Notes: generated by a model from the letters alone, not told the origin. Shown: positions 8,347-17,760, numbered from the stretch's first letter. The stretch: 64,000 nt of DNA from Intestinibacillus sp964580155 (GCA_964580155.1 CAZOJP010000004.1:1-64000), one strand, 5' to 3'. A program made the numbers and translations.

Positions 8347-8378
8347 AACGTAAGCCTCCAGACTGATTTATAGGTGAT

Positions 8379-9539
8379 TTAAAGTGCAGCGACAGTCTCT
8401 AGCACAAAATTCGTAAACTGCTCTGCTGTTGCGCCCGTATCGCGTCCGGTGATCGCATATTTGGGATCTTCAAACATGCAGTGATCCAGCGCACGCTCGA
8501 GTTTTCTTGCCTTTTCAATCTGACCGATATGCTCAAGCAGCATGACAGCCGCACGCAGCATAGATGCCGGATCGGCATACTGGCCGCGTCCCTCTGCAAC
8601 CATGCGCGGCGCAGAGCCGTGAATCGCCTCGAACATTGCGTAGCGTTTGCCGATGTTGGCAGAGCCGGCAGTGCCGACACCGCCCATCATTTCCGCCGCC
8701 TCATCGGTAATAATATCGCCGTAGAGGTTGGGAAGCACAACGACCTGAAAATCGCGACGGCGCTTCTCATCGATGAGCTTTGCCGTCATAATATCGATGT
8801 ACCAGTCGTCAAAAGTGATTTCGGGGTATTCTTCCGCGATCTTCTGGCAGGTCTTGAGAAACTTGCCATCGGTCGTTTTGATGATGTTCGCCTTGGTCAC
8901 GCAGGTGACGCGGGTTCTGCCCGCCGCGCGCGCATAATCGAACGCCAAGCGTGCGATACGATCGCAGCCCTGCGCGGTTGCGATGGTGAAATCGATGAAC
9001 AGATCATCGTTATACGCGACGCCCTGACTGCCGACCGCGTAACCACCCTCGGTGTTTTCACGGTAGAAGCGCCAGTCAATGCCCTCCTCGGGAATCTTAA
9101 CCGGACGCACGTTGGCAAACAGATCAAGCTCCTTGCGCATGGCGACGTTCGCGGATTCCACGTTGGGCCACGGATCGCCCGCGCGCGGGGTTGTGGTCGG
9201 CCCCTTCAGGATGACGTGGCAGCTTTTGAGCTCCTCAAGCGTATCCGGCGGGATGGCGCAGCCCAGCTCGGCGCGGCGCTCAATGGTCAGGCCGTCAATC
9301 TGCTTAAACTCCACCTTGCCTGCGGAAATTTCATCCGCAAGCAGGACGCGCAGCGCCTTTTCCGCCATTGCGGTGATCATCGGGCCAATGCCGTCGCCGC
9401 CGCACACACCAATGATGATTTTATCGAGCTTTGCGTAGTCAACGAAGTCACCCTGCTGCTTCATGCGCTCAACGCGCTCAAGCTGGCTGCGAATGATCTT
9501 TTCGTATTGGGCAATCGCTTGCTGAGAGATGGTTTCCAT
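8379..9539 (-). CDS. icd: Isocitrate/isopropylmalate family dehydrogenase, probably isocitrate dehydrogenase
   Basis: This 386-residue beta-decarboxylating dehydrogenase contains GGDGIGP (about 47-53), the substrate-binding RFYRENTEGGY (about 157), catalytic Lys/Asp regions (TKANI, NLYGDIITDEAAEM) and the HGSAP cofactor loop. The residues after HGSAP (Arg-Met) fit neither the classic NAD nor the classic NADP pattern, so the cofactor is left open. Aconitase is encoded immediately upstream, which favours isocitrate over isopropylmalate. Together they convert citrate to 2-oxoglutarate for glutamate synthesis. No citrate synthase is present in the window. Confidence 0.88.
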   Translation of the reverse strand: METISQQAIAQYEKIIRSQLERVERMKQQGDFVDYAKLDKIIIGVCGGDGIGPMITAMAEKALRVLLADEISAGKVEFKQIDGLTIERRAELGCAIPPDTLEELKSCHVILKGPTTTPRAGDPWPNVESANVAMRKELDLFANVRPVKIPEEGIDWRFYRENTEGGYAVGSQGVAYNDDLFIDFTIATAQGCDRIARLAFDYARAAGRTRVTCVTKANIIKTTDGKFLKTCQKIAEEYPEITFDDWYIDIMTAKLIDEKRRRDFQVVVLPNLYGDIITDEAAEMMGGVGTAGSANIGKRYAMFEAIHGSAPRMVAEGRGQYADPASMLRAAVMLLEHIGQIEKARKLERALDHCMFEDPKYAITGRDTGATAEQFTNFVLETVAAL

Positions 9540-9556
9540 AGTAGCACTCCCTTAGA

Positions 9557-9593
9557 TGGATAATATTTTAACGATGTTTTGTCCGCTTGTCAA
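9557..9593 (-). promoter_or_regulatory. icd-rex promoter with overlapping Rex-like palindrome
   Basis: TTGACA (9588-9593) and TAAAAT (9565-9570) are 17 bp apart on the minus strand. The 18-bp element at 9557-9574 (TCGTTAAAATATTATCCA on that strand) matches 11 of 14 defined positions of the TTGTTAA-N4-TTAACAA Rex consensus and covers the -10 region. Confidence 0.55.
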
Positions 9594-9600
9594 GTAAAGC

Positions 9601-11523
9601 TTACTTCGCCTGCTGCTTGGCATAGTTCAGTGTGCCGCCTGCAAGCAGCGCTGCCCGCTGACGTTCGGACACTTCGCAATCCGCCATAAAGGTCTTTTCC
9701 CCGACCTGCACCGTGATTTGGCCCCCGTTTTTGACCTCTTCGAGCACATGCGGCAGTGTAATCGTGTCGCCGAGTGCAACTGCGTCATAATCGGCGGGAT
9801 CTGTAAACGTCAGCGGCAGAATGCCGGAGTTTACGAGATTTGCCTTGTGGATACGCGCAAAGGACTTGGTGAGCACCGCCTTAACACCGAGGTACAGCGG
9901 AACGAGTGCAGCATGCTCACGCGAGGAACCCTGTCCGTAGTTCGCGCCGCCAACGATGATGCCGCCGCCCTCCTGCTTGCAACGCTCCGAGAATGTGGGA
10001 TCGACGTTCACGAAGCAGTAGTTTGCATAGAAGGGGATGTTGGAACGATACGGCAGCAGTTTTGCACCCGCGGGCAGAATATGGTCGGTCGTGATATTAT
10101 CCTCAGTTTTGAGTACAATCTTGCCCGTATAGGAGGATTCAAGTGCCTTGCCGAGCGGGAACGGCTGAATATTCGGACCGCGCACGACCTCGACTTCCTC
10201 CGGATGCTCCGCAGGCTTGATGATCATGTCGTCGTTAATGTCAAAGTGCAGCGGCATTTCGATGTGCGGCATATCGCCCAGTGTGCTCGGGTCGGTCAGC
10301 ACGCCCGCAATCGCGGAAGCGGCAGCGGTTTCCGGAGAAACCAGATAGATTTTCGCGTCCTGCGTGCCCGACCGGCCTTCAAAGTTGCGGTTGAAGGTGC
10401 GCAGCGAAACACCGGCGGACTCCGGCGACTGTCCCATGCCGATGCACGGACCGCATGCACACTCAAGGATGCGCGCACCCGCCGCGATGATATCCGACAG
10501 CGCGCCGCTCTTGGCGAGCATATTGAGCACCTGCATAGAGCCCGGGCTGATGGTCAGCGAGACATCCGGATGGACGCGCTTTCCCTTGAGGATTGCGGCA
10601 ACCTTCATCATATCGTAGTAGGAGGAGTTGGTGCACGAGCCGATGCACACCTGGTTGACCTTGATTGCGCCAATCCCCTCGATCGTTTCGACGTTGTCCG
10701 GCATATGCGGCTTTGCCGCAAGCGCCTTGAGCGTGCCCAGGTCGATGGTCAGCTCCTCATCGTAGACCGCGTCGGGGTCAGAGGCGAGCGGAACCCACAC
10801 GTCGCCGCGCCCCTGCGCTTCGAGGAACGCACGGGTCACATCGTCAGACGGAAACACCGAAGTGGTTGCGCCCAGCTCCGTGCCCATGTTGGTAATCGTT
10901 GCGCGCTCGGGAACCGACAGCGTTGCCACGCCCTCGCCCGCGTATTCGATGATCTTGCCCACGCCGCCCTTGACGCTCATGCGGCGCAACACTTCGAGAA
11001 TGATGTCCTTGGCAGAGATCCACGGTTTGAGCGCACCGATCAGGTTGATGCGCACCATTTTGGGCATGGGGATGTAATACGCGCCGCCGCCCATCGCGAC
11101 TGCAACGTCCAAACCGCCCGCGCCAAAGGCGAGCATGCCGATGCCGCCGCCGGTCGGGGTGTGGCTGTCCGAACCAATCAGGGTCTTGCCCGGCGCGCCG
11201 AAGCGTTCGAGATGTACCTGATGGCAAATACCGTTTCCGGCCTTGGAGTAATAGATGCCGTGCTTGCGTGCAACCGTGCCGATGTACTTGTGATCGTCCG
11301 CATTTTCGAAGCCGGATTGCAGGGTATTGTGGTCGATATAGGCGACCGAACGCTCGGTCTTGACTTGCTCGACACCCATGGCTTCAAACTGAAGATATGC
11401 CATGGTACCGGTCGCATCCTGCGTCAGTGTCTGATCGATGCGCAGACCTATTTCCTGCCCGGGGAGCATCTCCCCGTCGATCAGATGTGCGGCGAGAATT
11501 TTCTCCGCTATTGTTTTACCCAT
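9601..11523 (-). CDS. acn: Aconitate hydratase
   Basis: This 640-residue monomeric [4Fe-4S] enzyme interconverts citrate and isocitrate. The three cluster cysteines are visible in VCIGSCTNSS and ECACGPCIGMGQ. A SDSHTPTGGG motif lies in the N-terminal domain and the C-terminal swivel domain has GGANYGQGSSREHAA. It is shorter than the ~890-residue AcnA type and matches the compact bacterial form. The start at 11523 has AGGAG eight bases upstream; a longer frame to 11643 has no coding support. It lies upstream of icd, which also has its own promoter. Confidence 0.94.
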   Translation of the reverse strand: MGKTIAEKILAAHLIDGEMLPGQEIGLRIDQTLTQDATGTMAYLQFEAMGVEQVKTERSVAYIDHNTLQSGFENADDHKYIGTVARKHGIYYSKAGNGICHQVHLERFGAPGKTLIGSDSHTPTGGGIGMLAFGAGGLDVAVAMGGGAYYIPMPKMVRINLIGALKPWISAKDIILEVLRRMSVKGGVGKIIEYAGEGVATLSVPERATITNMGTELGATTSVFPSDDVTRAFLEAQGRGDVWVPLASDPDAVYDEELTIDLGTLKALAAKPHMPDNVETIEGIGAIKVNQVCIGSCTNSSYYDMMKVAAILKGKRVHPDVSLTISPGSMQVLNMLAKSGALSDIIAAGARILECACGPCIGMGQSPESAGVSLRTFNRNFEGRSGTQDAKIYLVSPETAAASAIAGVLTDPSTLGDMPHIEMPLHFDINDDMIIKPAEHPEEVEVVRGPNIQPFPLGKALESSYTGKIVLKTEDNITTDHILPAGAKLLPYRSNIPFYANYCFVNVDPTFSERCKQEGGGIIVGGANYGQGSSREHAALVPLYLGVKAVLTKSFARIHKANLVNSGILPLTFTDPADYDAVALGDTITLPHVLEEVKNGGQITVQVGEKTFMADCEVSERQRAALLAGGTLNYAKQQAK

Positions 11524-11628
11524 GTTCATCGCTCCTAAATTTATACCATAAGGATGGCGGCTTCCACAGCCTTCTCCACGTCGCCTTGTAAGAGCGTCGT
11601 GCCCATTCAAAAAAATGAGTGCGTGTCT

Positions 11629-11667
11629 CTCTTTTTTCATCACGTAACCGCAGTGAAAAAAGAGAAT
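11629..11667 (-). terminator. Probable terminator after tsaD
   Basis: CTCTTTTTTCA pairs with its complement around a ~13-nt loop, followed about 12 nt later on the minus strand by a run of seven T. The stem is AT-rich, so the strength is uncertain. Confidence 0.5.
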
Positions 11668-11685
11668 GACATATACCCCTTTATT

Positions 11686-12747
11686 TTAACGCATTTTCCG
11701 ACGTTTGACCAGTGCTTCCTTGTCGCTTTTAACACAAATATTTTCGCATATGTCTGCGGTGGCAAAAGCGTTCTGCGAAGTTGCGCCGCGTTGTCCCGCG
11801 CAAAACTCATAAAACGCCTGACTGCCGATCATTGCGGCGTTGTCTCCGCAAAGAGACAGCGGCGGCAGATAGAGCGTTACACCGGTGCGCTGCGCCATGC
11901 TTTCCAGCGCCGCACGCAGCGCCGAATTCGCCGCCACTCCCCCGGCGCAGGAAACCTGGCGCAGTCCGGTCTCCCGAAGCGCCTGTGTAAGACGGGGCAC
12001 GAGCGTTTCAACGACCGCGTGACAGAAGGATGCCGCAAGACCCGCACGGTCGAGCGCTTCCCCCTTTTGCTCGGCATTGTGCGCCAGGTTGATAACCGCA
12101 GTTTTCAGTCCCGAAAAGGAGAAATCGAGCGGCGCATCCTTGATATGGGAAATGGGCAGCTTATAGCGCGTCGGATCGCCCTGCTGCGCCAACGCGTCAA
12201 TTTTCGGTCCGCCGGGGTAGCCCAGACCCAGCACGCGCGCGACCTTGTCAAACGCTTCGCCTGCCGCATCGTCACGGGTGCCGCCCAACACCGTAAAACT
12301 CGTATAATCATCGACACGCACGAGCATCGAGTGTCCGCCCGACGCGACCAGCGTCAAAAACGGCGGCTGCAAATCAGGAAATGCAAGGTAATTCGCCGCG
12401 ATATGTCCGCGGATGTGGTGCACCGGTACGAACGGCTTACCCAGCGCATAGGCGTAGGACTTGCCGAAGTTCGCACCGACGAGCAGCGCGCCGATCAGCC
12501 CAGGCGCGCAGGTTGCGGCGATTGCATCGATCGCACTCGCTTCCATATCCGCCTCACGCAGCGCAAGCTCGGTTACGCGGCAGATTGCCTCCATGTGCCG
12601 CCGCGACGCAATCTCGGGTACGACACCGCCGTACAGCGCATGCGTTTCAACCTGCGTATCGATTATGTTGGATCGTATGGTTCGTCCATCCTCGACGACC
12701 GCCGCGGCGGTCTCGTCGCACGAGGACTCAATTGCTAAAATTCGCAT
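11686..12747 (-). CDS. tsaD: tRNA N6-threonylcarbamoyladenosine transferase subunit TsaD
   Basis: This 353-residue ASKHA-fold protein transfers threonylcarbamoyl onto A37 of ANN-decoding tRNAs together with TsaB and TsaE. It starts with ILAIESSCDETAAAVVED, carries the metal-binding HHIRGH (the usual HHxEGH with the Glu replaced by Arg; both His retained), GGHSMLV, and the C-terminal SCAGGVAANSALR and GDNAAMI motifs. tsaB and tsaE are not in the window, although rimI is two genes upstream as in common tsaE-tsaB-rimI-tsaD clusters. Confidence 0.97.
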   Translation of the reverse strand: MRILAIESSCDETAAAVVEDGRTIRSNIIDTQVETHALYGGVVPEIASRRHMEAICRVTELALREADMEASAIDAIAATCAPGLIGALLVGANFGKSYAYALGKPFVPVHHIRGHIAANYLAFPDLQPPFLTLVASGGHSMLVRVDDYTSFTVLGGTRDDAAGEAFDKVARVLGLGYPGGPKIDALAQQGDPTRYKLPISHIKDAPLDFSFSGLKTAVINLAHNAEQKGEALDRAGLAASFCHAVVETLVPRLTQALRETGLRQVSCAGGVAANSALRAALESMAQRTGVTLYLPPLSLCGDNAAMIGSQAFYEFCAGQRGATSQNAFATADICENICVKSDKEALVKRRKMR

Positions 12748-12792
12748 ATTTCCACCTGAATCTCTGTTTTATATCTTTGCTTGTGCGCTGTT

Positions 12793-13257
12793 TCAGCGCA
12801 TCGTGCCGTCAGAAATGACTTTTTCCATGCAGCACACGGTTTCGTCCTCAGCATAAGAGCCGTAGCGCGCTGTTTCCGTGTAGCCGAGCGCACGATAGCA
12901 TGCAATGGCCTGTGCCATGTCTGCGGCGGTCTCAAGCACCATGCGATGTGCACCGGTTGCGGCGGCATGATTCTCAAGTTCGGTGACGATATGCGCTGCA
13001 ATGCCGCTTTTTCGCGCGGCAGCGCGCACATAAACGCGTTTGAGCTCGGCCGTGACCTCGTCGAGCGCGCGCCAGCAGCCGCACCCCACCGGATGCCCAT
13101 CCTCATATGCCACAATCGCGCACGAAACATCGGCTATGCTGTTGCGACCGCGGTAATTCTCATATTCCGCGCCATAGCGCTGCACAAACCAACGGTCCAG
13201 CTCGTCAATCAGCTCGCGCAGATCGGCATGATCCAAATCGACAAATTTCAATTCCAT
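12793..13257 (-). CDS. GNAT family N-acetyltransferase
   Basis: This 154-residue protein has the GNAT fold with the acetyl-CoA-binding motif A (LKRVYVRAAARKSGIAAHIV, with the R/Q-x-x-G-x-G/A loop changed to RKSGIA) and a C-terminal motif B ending in YRALGYTE. Its ATG directly abuts the rimI stop codon, so it is translated in the polA-ptp-rimI-tsaD operon. The substrate is unknown; it is clearly different from RimI. Confidence 0.85.
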   Translation of the reverse strand: MELKFVDLDHADLRELIDELDRWFVQRYGAEYENYRGRNSIADVSCAIVAYEDGHPVGCGCWRALDEVTAELKRVYVRAAARKSGIAAHIVTELENHAAATGAHRMVLETAADMAQAIACYRALGYTETARYGSYAEDETVCCMEKVISDGTMR

Positions 13258-13695
13258 TTATAAGTCCCTCGTCATGAGCAGCGCGTCCTCGCGCGGCGCA
13301 CTGTAATAGTTTTTTCTGGTGCCGACCGGATGAAAGCCCGCCTGCGTGTACAGCGCAATCGCAGGCGCGTTGGACATGCGCACCTCCAGCGTGACAAACG
13401 CAAGCGCACGCGCGCACGCGCGGTCAACGAGTGCGGCAACAAGTGCTTTGCCGATGCCCTTCCGCCGCATGGAAGGGGCGGCTGCAACATTGGTGATGTA
13501 GCCCTCATCCAGCACGGTATGGCAGCCGACATAGCCGAGTACCTCGCCGCCCTCCCCCTGCGCGACCAGAAATAGCGCAGCAGGATTGTGCAGTTCTTCG
13601 CGCAGCGCCTGCTCACTCCACGGCTCGGAAAAGCATGCTTTTTCCAGCCGTGCAAGCGCGGCAAGGTGCGCTTCCTCCATTGGTTTTATCGTCAT
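13258..13695 (-). CDS. rimI: Ribosomal protein S18-alanine N-acetyltransferase
   Basis: This 145-residue GNAT enzyme matches RimI: it begins with IKPMEEAHLAALARLEKACF, has SEPWSEQALREEL, the acetyl-CoA loop MRRKGIGKALV and ends with MSNAPAIALYTQAGFHPVGTRKNYY. It acetylates the N-terminal alanine of S18. The start overlaps the stop of the upstream phosphatase gene by 4 bp. Its closeness to tsaD is a common bacterial arrangement. Confidence 0.92.
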   Translation of the reverse strand: MTIKPMEEAHLAALARLEKACFSEPWSEQALREELHNPAALFLVAQGEGGEVLGYVGCHTVLDEGYITNVAAAPSMRRKGIGKALVAALVDRACARALAFVTLEVRMSNAPAIALYTQAGFHPVGTRKNYYSAPREDALLMTRDL

Positions 13696-14132
13696 GCGCG
13701 CTTTTCCATTCCTTCGATCAGCGCTTCAACCGCACTTTCAATGTCCGCCGCCGCGCGGCGGTAGGTCTCCAAATCGCCGCCGAAGGGATCGTTTATATCG
13801 TGCTGCGCAAGGGTGAAAATCTTGTTTTCATATTGCGGGAACGCTTCGGTCAAACGGTCATAATGCGCCGCCGTCATGCCCACAAGGTATTTTGCCTGCG
13901 CCGCGAGTGCAGGGGTCAGAGGCTGCGAGCGATGCGCTGTCAGGTCTGCGCCGCGCTCCTGTGCCGCCTGCACCGCGTTTTCTGAGGCAGGCATGCCTGC
14001 GGTCGTAAATAGCCCTGCGGACTGCACCTCCAGCCCCAGCCGGTTCTGTCCGTTGTGCTTGCGGAAAAAACCTTCGCACATGGGGCTGCGGCAGGTGTTT
14101 CCCGTGCAGATAAAGATGATTTTGTCCATCAT
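13692..14132 (-). CDS. Low-molecular-weight phosphatase, YwlE-type (possible protein-arginine phosphatase)
   Basis: This 146-residue enzyme has the LMW-PTP P-loop CTGNTCRSP near the N terminus and the C-terminal DINDPFGGD acid region. The Thr after the Asn in the loop (position 11 in B. subtilis YwlE) is the residue known to make YwlE selective for phosphoarginine; tyrosine phosphatases usually have Ile or Leu there. A protein-arginine phosphatase is therefore inferred. The start at 14132 (or 14129) follows AAGGAGG; a longer upstream frame overlaps polA and was rejected. The stop overlaps the rimI start. No McsB kinase is in the window. Confidence 0.88.
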   Translation of the reverse strand: MMDKIIFICTGNTCRSPMCEGFFRKHNGQNRLGLEVQSAGLFTTAGMPASENAVQAAQERGADLTAHRSQPLTPALAAQAKYLVGMTAAHYDRLTEAFPQYENKIFTLAQHDINDPFGGDLETYRRAAADIESAVEALIEGMEKRA

Positions 14133-14145
14133 CAAAGCCTCCTTG

Positions 14146-16785
14146 TCAATGCGCGGTGTACCAGTCGTATCCGGCTCTGGCTTCCGCAATCAGCGGCGCG
14201 TCCATCTCGAGCGCACCCTCCATCTCCTCGCGCAGCAGAGACAGGACCGCTTCGCGCTCCTCCTCCGGCGTCTCCACAATCAGCTCGTCATGCACCTGCA
14301 AAATCAGACGCGCACGACGATTTTCCGCGCGCAGACGGTTCCACACGCGCACCATCGCAATTTTGATGATATCCGCTGCCGTGCCCTGAATGGGTGCGTT
14401 CATCGCGACGCGCTCGCCGAAGGATCGGATGTTGTGGTTTTTAGATTGCAGCTCGGGCAGGTACCGCCGCCTGCCAAGCAGCGTTTCCGCATAGCCCGCT
14501 TCACGGGCGCGCACCTTTGCCTCCTCCATATATTGCTTGACACCGCTGTAGGTGTGCAGATATTTTTCGATATATTCGCCCGCTTCTTTGCGGGAAACGC
14601 CGATATCCTGCGCCAAAGAAAAGTCAGAAATCCCATATACGATGCCAAAATTGACCGCCTTGCAGCTTGAGCGCATCTGCGGCGTCACTTCCTCGAGCGG
14701 CACATGGAATACCTGCGACGCGGTTGCGGCATGGATGTCCTTGCCTGCGCGGAAGGCCTCAATCATCACCGTATCGTGCGCAATATGCGCGAGCACGCGC
14801 AGTTCAATCTGCGAATAATCCGCGTCGATGAGCACGGTGTTTTCGTCCTCCGCAACAAACATACGACGCAGCTCACGCCCCAATTCGGTGCGCACCGGGA
14901 TATTTTGCAGATTGGGATCGGTAGAGGACAGACGCCCCGTCGCGGTTACGGTTTGCTGAAAATGAGAGTGAATGCGCCCATCATGCGGATCAATGACCTT
15001 GAGTAGCCCGTCGACATAGGTGCTTTTGAGCTTGGTCAGCTGGCGATATTCCAAAACGTCCCCGACTATGGGATGGTATCCGCGCAGCTCCTCGAGCACG
15101 TCCGCATTGGTAGAATAACCGGTTTTGGTTTTTTTGCGTGCAGGAAGTCCGAGTTTTTCAAACAGAATGGCACCGAGCATTTTGGTGGAGTTGATGTTAA
15201 ACTCCTCGCCCGTATGCGCGTAAATTGCGGCTGTCAGCTCTGCAATGCGCGTATCGAGCGTATCTCCAAATGCGCGGAGCTGCACCGGGTCGACCTTACA
15301 GCCAATACGCTGCATATCCGCAAGCACGGTCATGAGCGGCAGCTCGATCGTGTCATAGAGCGTGCGCATATTGTGCTCTTCGAGCTTGGGGGCGAGTTCG
15401 TCATGCAGCGCGTCTACCGCGCACACATGCTGCGCCATTGCCGCAATCGCGTCCTCACGGCCGCCAAGCGGAGAAAAGGCATTTTCCCCCTCGAACACAG
15501 GATCCGGAAGCTGCCGGTTGAGGTAGCTCAATGTAACGCGTTCCAAATCGTAGCTGCCCTGTGTCGCATCGAGCAGATATGCAGCAATACAGGTATCGAA
15601 GATGATGCCGCGCGGCTCGATACCATCTCGCATGAGCGCAGCAAGCAATTCACGCGCATCATGCAGCACAAGGGCAATGCCGCCGTCAAACAGGCGGCGT
15701 AGAATCTCGCGCCAGGTCTCGGCGGAAAAATCGCTCTCCGAAAGTACATACGGCGTGCCCGCGGAAAGAAGCGCGATTGCCGCACGATCGACCGGGACGA
15801 TTGCGGGCACTGCTTTTGCCTCGCGCAATGCCGCCAGCAGCGCGAAGGCTTCTGCTTCTCCGGTGACGGATTGCGGTGCGATATGCTCCGCCTGCGGTTG
15901 CTCCGGTTGCATATCCGGCTGCAGCTCGAACTTCTTGATAAAATTCTTAAATTCGAGCCGCGTTAGCAGCGCAGACAACGCATCCTGATCGACAAAGGCA
16001 GGCGGAAGCGCGGTCGGGTCGATCGGCAAATCCACATTGCGATCGATTGTCGCGAGCCAATAACTGTCACGCGCAGACTGTTCTCCACTGCGCAGCTTTT
16101 CCCGTACACCCTTTTTGATTCGCGCATCTTCGATGTTTTCGTAGATTTTATCGAGCGTACCAAACTCCTCCATCAGCGTCTTCGCAGTCTTTTCCCCGAC
16201 ACCCGGCACGCCGGTAATATTGTCCGAAGAGTCGCCCATCAGGCTTTTGAGATCGATCAGACGGATGGGATCAAAGCCATATTCCTCACGAAAGGCCTCG
16301 GCGTCATAGTTTTTGTAGATTGTCTGCCCGTTTTTGCTGGTGACCAAGCGCACGACCGTGCCGTTTCCGACAAGCTGCAAGCTATCGCGATCGCCTGTGA
16401 CCACAACGCAGGTGTCTCCGTGCTCGCACACCACGCGGCTGATCGTGCCGAGAAGATCGTCTGCTTCGAAGCCGGGCAGCTCACACCGAGTGATCCCCAT
16501 CGCGTCCAGCACCTCTTTGAGTATCGGCATCTGCATGGCGAGCTCCTCCGGCATACCTTTACGGGTCGCCTTGTAGGTATCGAAGCGCTCGTGGCGGAAG
16601 GTTTTTTCGCGCACGTCAAAGCAGATCACGATGCGGTCGGGCTGCTCGTCATCCTGCAATTTAAACAGGGTTGATAGAAAGCCATAAATGGCATTGGTAT
16701 ATAGTCCCTCGCGGTTTGTCAGCAGCCGCACACCGTAAAATGCGCGGTTGAGGATGCTGTTGCCGTCGATGGCCATGATCTTCAT
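14146..16785 (-). CDS. polA: DNA polymerase I
   Basis: This 879-residue protein has three domains: a 5' nuclease (about 1-290; FDVREKTFRHE, GDRDSLQLV, LMGDSSDNITGVPGVGEKTA), a vestigial 3'-5' exonuclease (about 310-480), and an A-family polymerase (about 490-879). The polymerase has motif A DADYSQIELRVLAHI, the O-helix KAVNFGIVYGISDF and motif C QVHDELIVE. The exonuclease domain lacks the DxE metal ligands (VDRAAI at that place), as in many Gram-positive Pol I enzymes, so proofreading is predicted absent. It heads an operon with the phosphatase, rimI, a GNAT gene and tsaD. Confidence 0.98.
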   Translation of the reverse strand: MKIMAIDGNSILNRAFYGVRLLTNREGLYTNAIYGFLSTLFKLQDDEQPDRIVICFDVREKTFRHERFDTYKATRKGMPEELAMQMPILKEVLDAMGITRCELPGFEADDLLGTISRVVCEHGDTCVVVTGDRDSLQLVGNGTVVRLVTSKNGQTIYKNYDAEAFREEYGFDPIRLIDLKSLMGDSSDNITGVPGVGEKTAKTLMEEFGTLDKIYENIEDARIKKGVREKLRSGEQSARDSYWLATIDRNVDLPIDPTALPPAFVDQDALSALLTRLEFKNFIKKFELQPDMQPEQPQAEHIAPQSVTGEAEAFALLAALREAKAVPAIVPVDRAAIALLSAGTPYVLSESDFSAETWREILRRLFDGGIALVLHDARELLAALMRDGIEPRGIIFDTCIAAYLLDATQGSYDLERVTLSYLNRQLPDPVFEGENAFSPLGGREDAIAAMAQHVCAVDALHDELAPKLEEHNMRTLYDTIELPLMTVLADMQRIGCKVDPVQLRAFGDTLDTRIAELTAAIYAHTGEEFNINSTKMLGAILFEKLGLPARKKTKTGYSTNADVLEELRGYHPIVGDVLEYRQLTKLKSTYVDGLLKVIDPHDGRIHSHFQQTVTATGRLSSTDPNLQNIPVRTELGRELRRMFVAEDENTVLIDADYSQIELRVLAHIAHDTVMIEAFRAGKDIHAATASQVFHVPLEEVTPQMRSSCKAVNFGIVYGISDFSLAQDIGVSRKEAGEYIEKYLHTYSGVKQYMEEAKVRAREAGYAETLLGRRRYLPELQSKNHNIRSFGERVAMNAPIQGTAADIIKIAMVRVWNRLRAENRRARLILQVHDELIVETPEEEREAVLSLLREEMEGALEMDAPLIAEARAGYDWYTAH

Positions 16786-16915
16786 AGTGGAAACCTCATC
16801 TTTTCAAAATATAGGATCCTCTATAGTATACGCCATCCGGCGACAAATTTCCACCCCCAAGCGTAAACCAATACACATAGCGCAAGGTGCCCGTGCACTG
16901 CTGTTATAAACGTAA

Positions 16916-16955
16916 AATGCCCCGACATCGCCTCATCACGGCGCGTCGGAGCATT
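16916..16955 (-). terminator. Terminator after spo0A
   Basis: On the minus strand AATGC, CCGAC-type and GGCG segments pair in an interrupted stem around a 6-nt loop, followed by GCATTTTACG. The region between spo0A and polA shows no gene. A possible -10 for polA (TATACT on the minus strand) sits at 16825-16830 with a poor -35. Confidence 0.65.
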
Positions 16956-16986
16956 CCTGTTGAACTGTGGATTTCGGTAAAAGCAA

Positions 16987-17760
16987 TCAGCCGCTGACCT
17001 TCATTTGCAGACGGATACGATCCGCGATCATGGAAATAAATTCGCTGTTTGTCGGCTTGCCCTTGACACCGGACACCGTGTAGCCGAAATAGGATTGCAG
17101 TGTCTCGATGTCACCGCGATCCCACGCGACCTCAATCGCATGACGAATTGCGCGCTCGACGCGCGACGGTGTTGTGTGTGCCTTTTTCGCAATCGAGGGA
17201 TACAAAATTTTAGTGATCGCGCCGACAGCGCTCATATCACCCACCGACATCATAATCGCTTCGCGCAGATATTGATAGCCCTTGATATGCGCCGGCACAC
17301 CGATCTGATGAATGACATCGGTCACCCGAATCTCAAGCGCAAGCTCGCTGTCCATCCCGGAAGCAGTCCGTGCGGCCGTATTCTTGCGCCCCGCGCCCCA
17401 CTGTGAGATGCGCTCCGCAAGCACATCCGCATCAAGAGGCTTGCACAGAAAGAAGTTCACGCCGAGCTCGGTGCACTCCGCCATCACATCCGCACTGGAA
17501 AACGCAGTTTGTACAAAGATGCCCGGCACCTTCGGCAGCGCTTGCACACGCTGGATGAGCGTCATGCCGTCCAAGCCCGGCAGCACGAGATCCATCAGCA
17601 GCAAATCGGGCGCAAGTTCTTCGCACAAACGCAGTGCCTGCGCGCCGTCTCCGGTCGAGCCGACGATTTCAATGCTCGCTACACGGGACAGCGCCTCTTC
17701 AAGCAGAGTGCGATACTCTCTATCGTTGTCCGTGATCAGCACGCGAATTCTGTTATCCAT
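16987..17760 (-). CDS. spo0A: Sporulation master regulator Spo0A
   Basis: This 257-residue response regulator has a receiver domain (acidic pocket D11/D13, phosphoacceptor D57 in LLLMDLVLPGLDG, Lys in LCKP) and the Spo0A-specific DNA-binding domain (TPSRVERAIRHAIEVAW, GYTVSGVKGKPTNSEFI). Phosphorylated Spo0A switches the cell to sporulation. The ATG at 17760 gives family-typical length; an upstream in-frame extension to 17856 has no homology. The usual neighbour spoIVB is absent, but a spore-envelope gene block lies directly upstream on the same strand. Confidence 0.97.
   Translation of the reverse strand: MDNRIRVLITDNDREYRTLLEEALSRVASIEIVGSTGDGAQALRLCEELAPDLLLMDLVLPGLDGMTLIQRVQALPKVPGIFVQTAFSSADVMAECTELGVNFFLCKPLDADVLAERISQWGAGRKNTAARTASGMDSELALEIRVTDVIHQIGVPAHIKGYQYLREAIMMSVGDMSAVGAITKILYPSIAKKAHTTPSRVERAIRHAIEVAWDRGDIETLQSYFGYTVSGVKGKPTNSEFISMIADRIRLQMKVSG

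Noticed and set aside
9718..11538. A 606-codon plus-strand frame opposite aconitase
   Set aside because: Same reason: the aconitase frame has all family motifs, and the opposite frame is compositionally biased, without a domain.
11524..11643. N-terminal extension of the aconitase frame
   Set aside because: AGGAG sits correctly for the start at 11523, and the extra 40 residues look non-coding.
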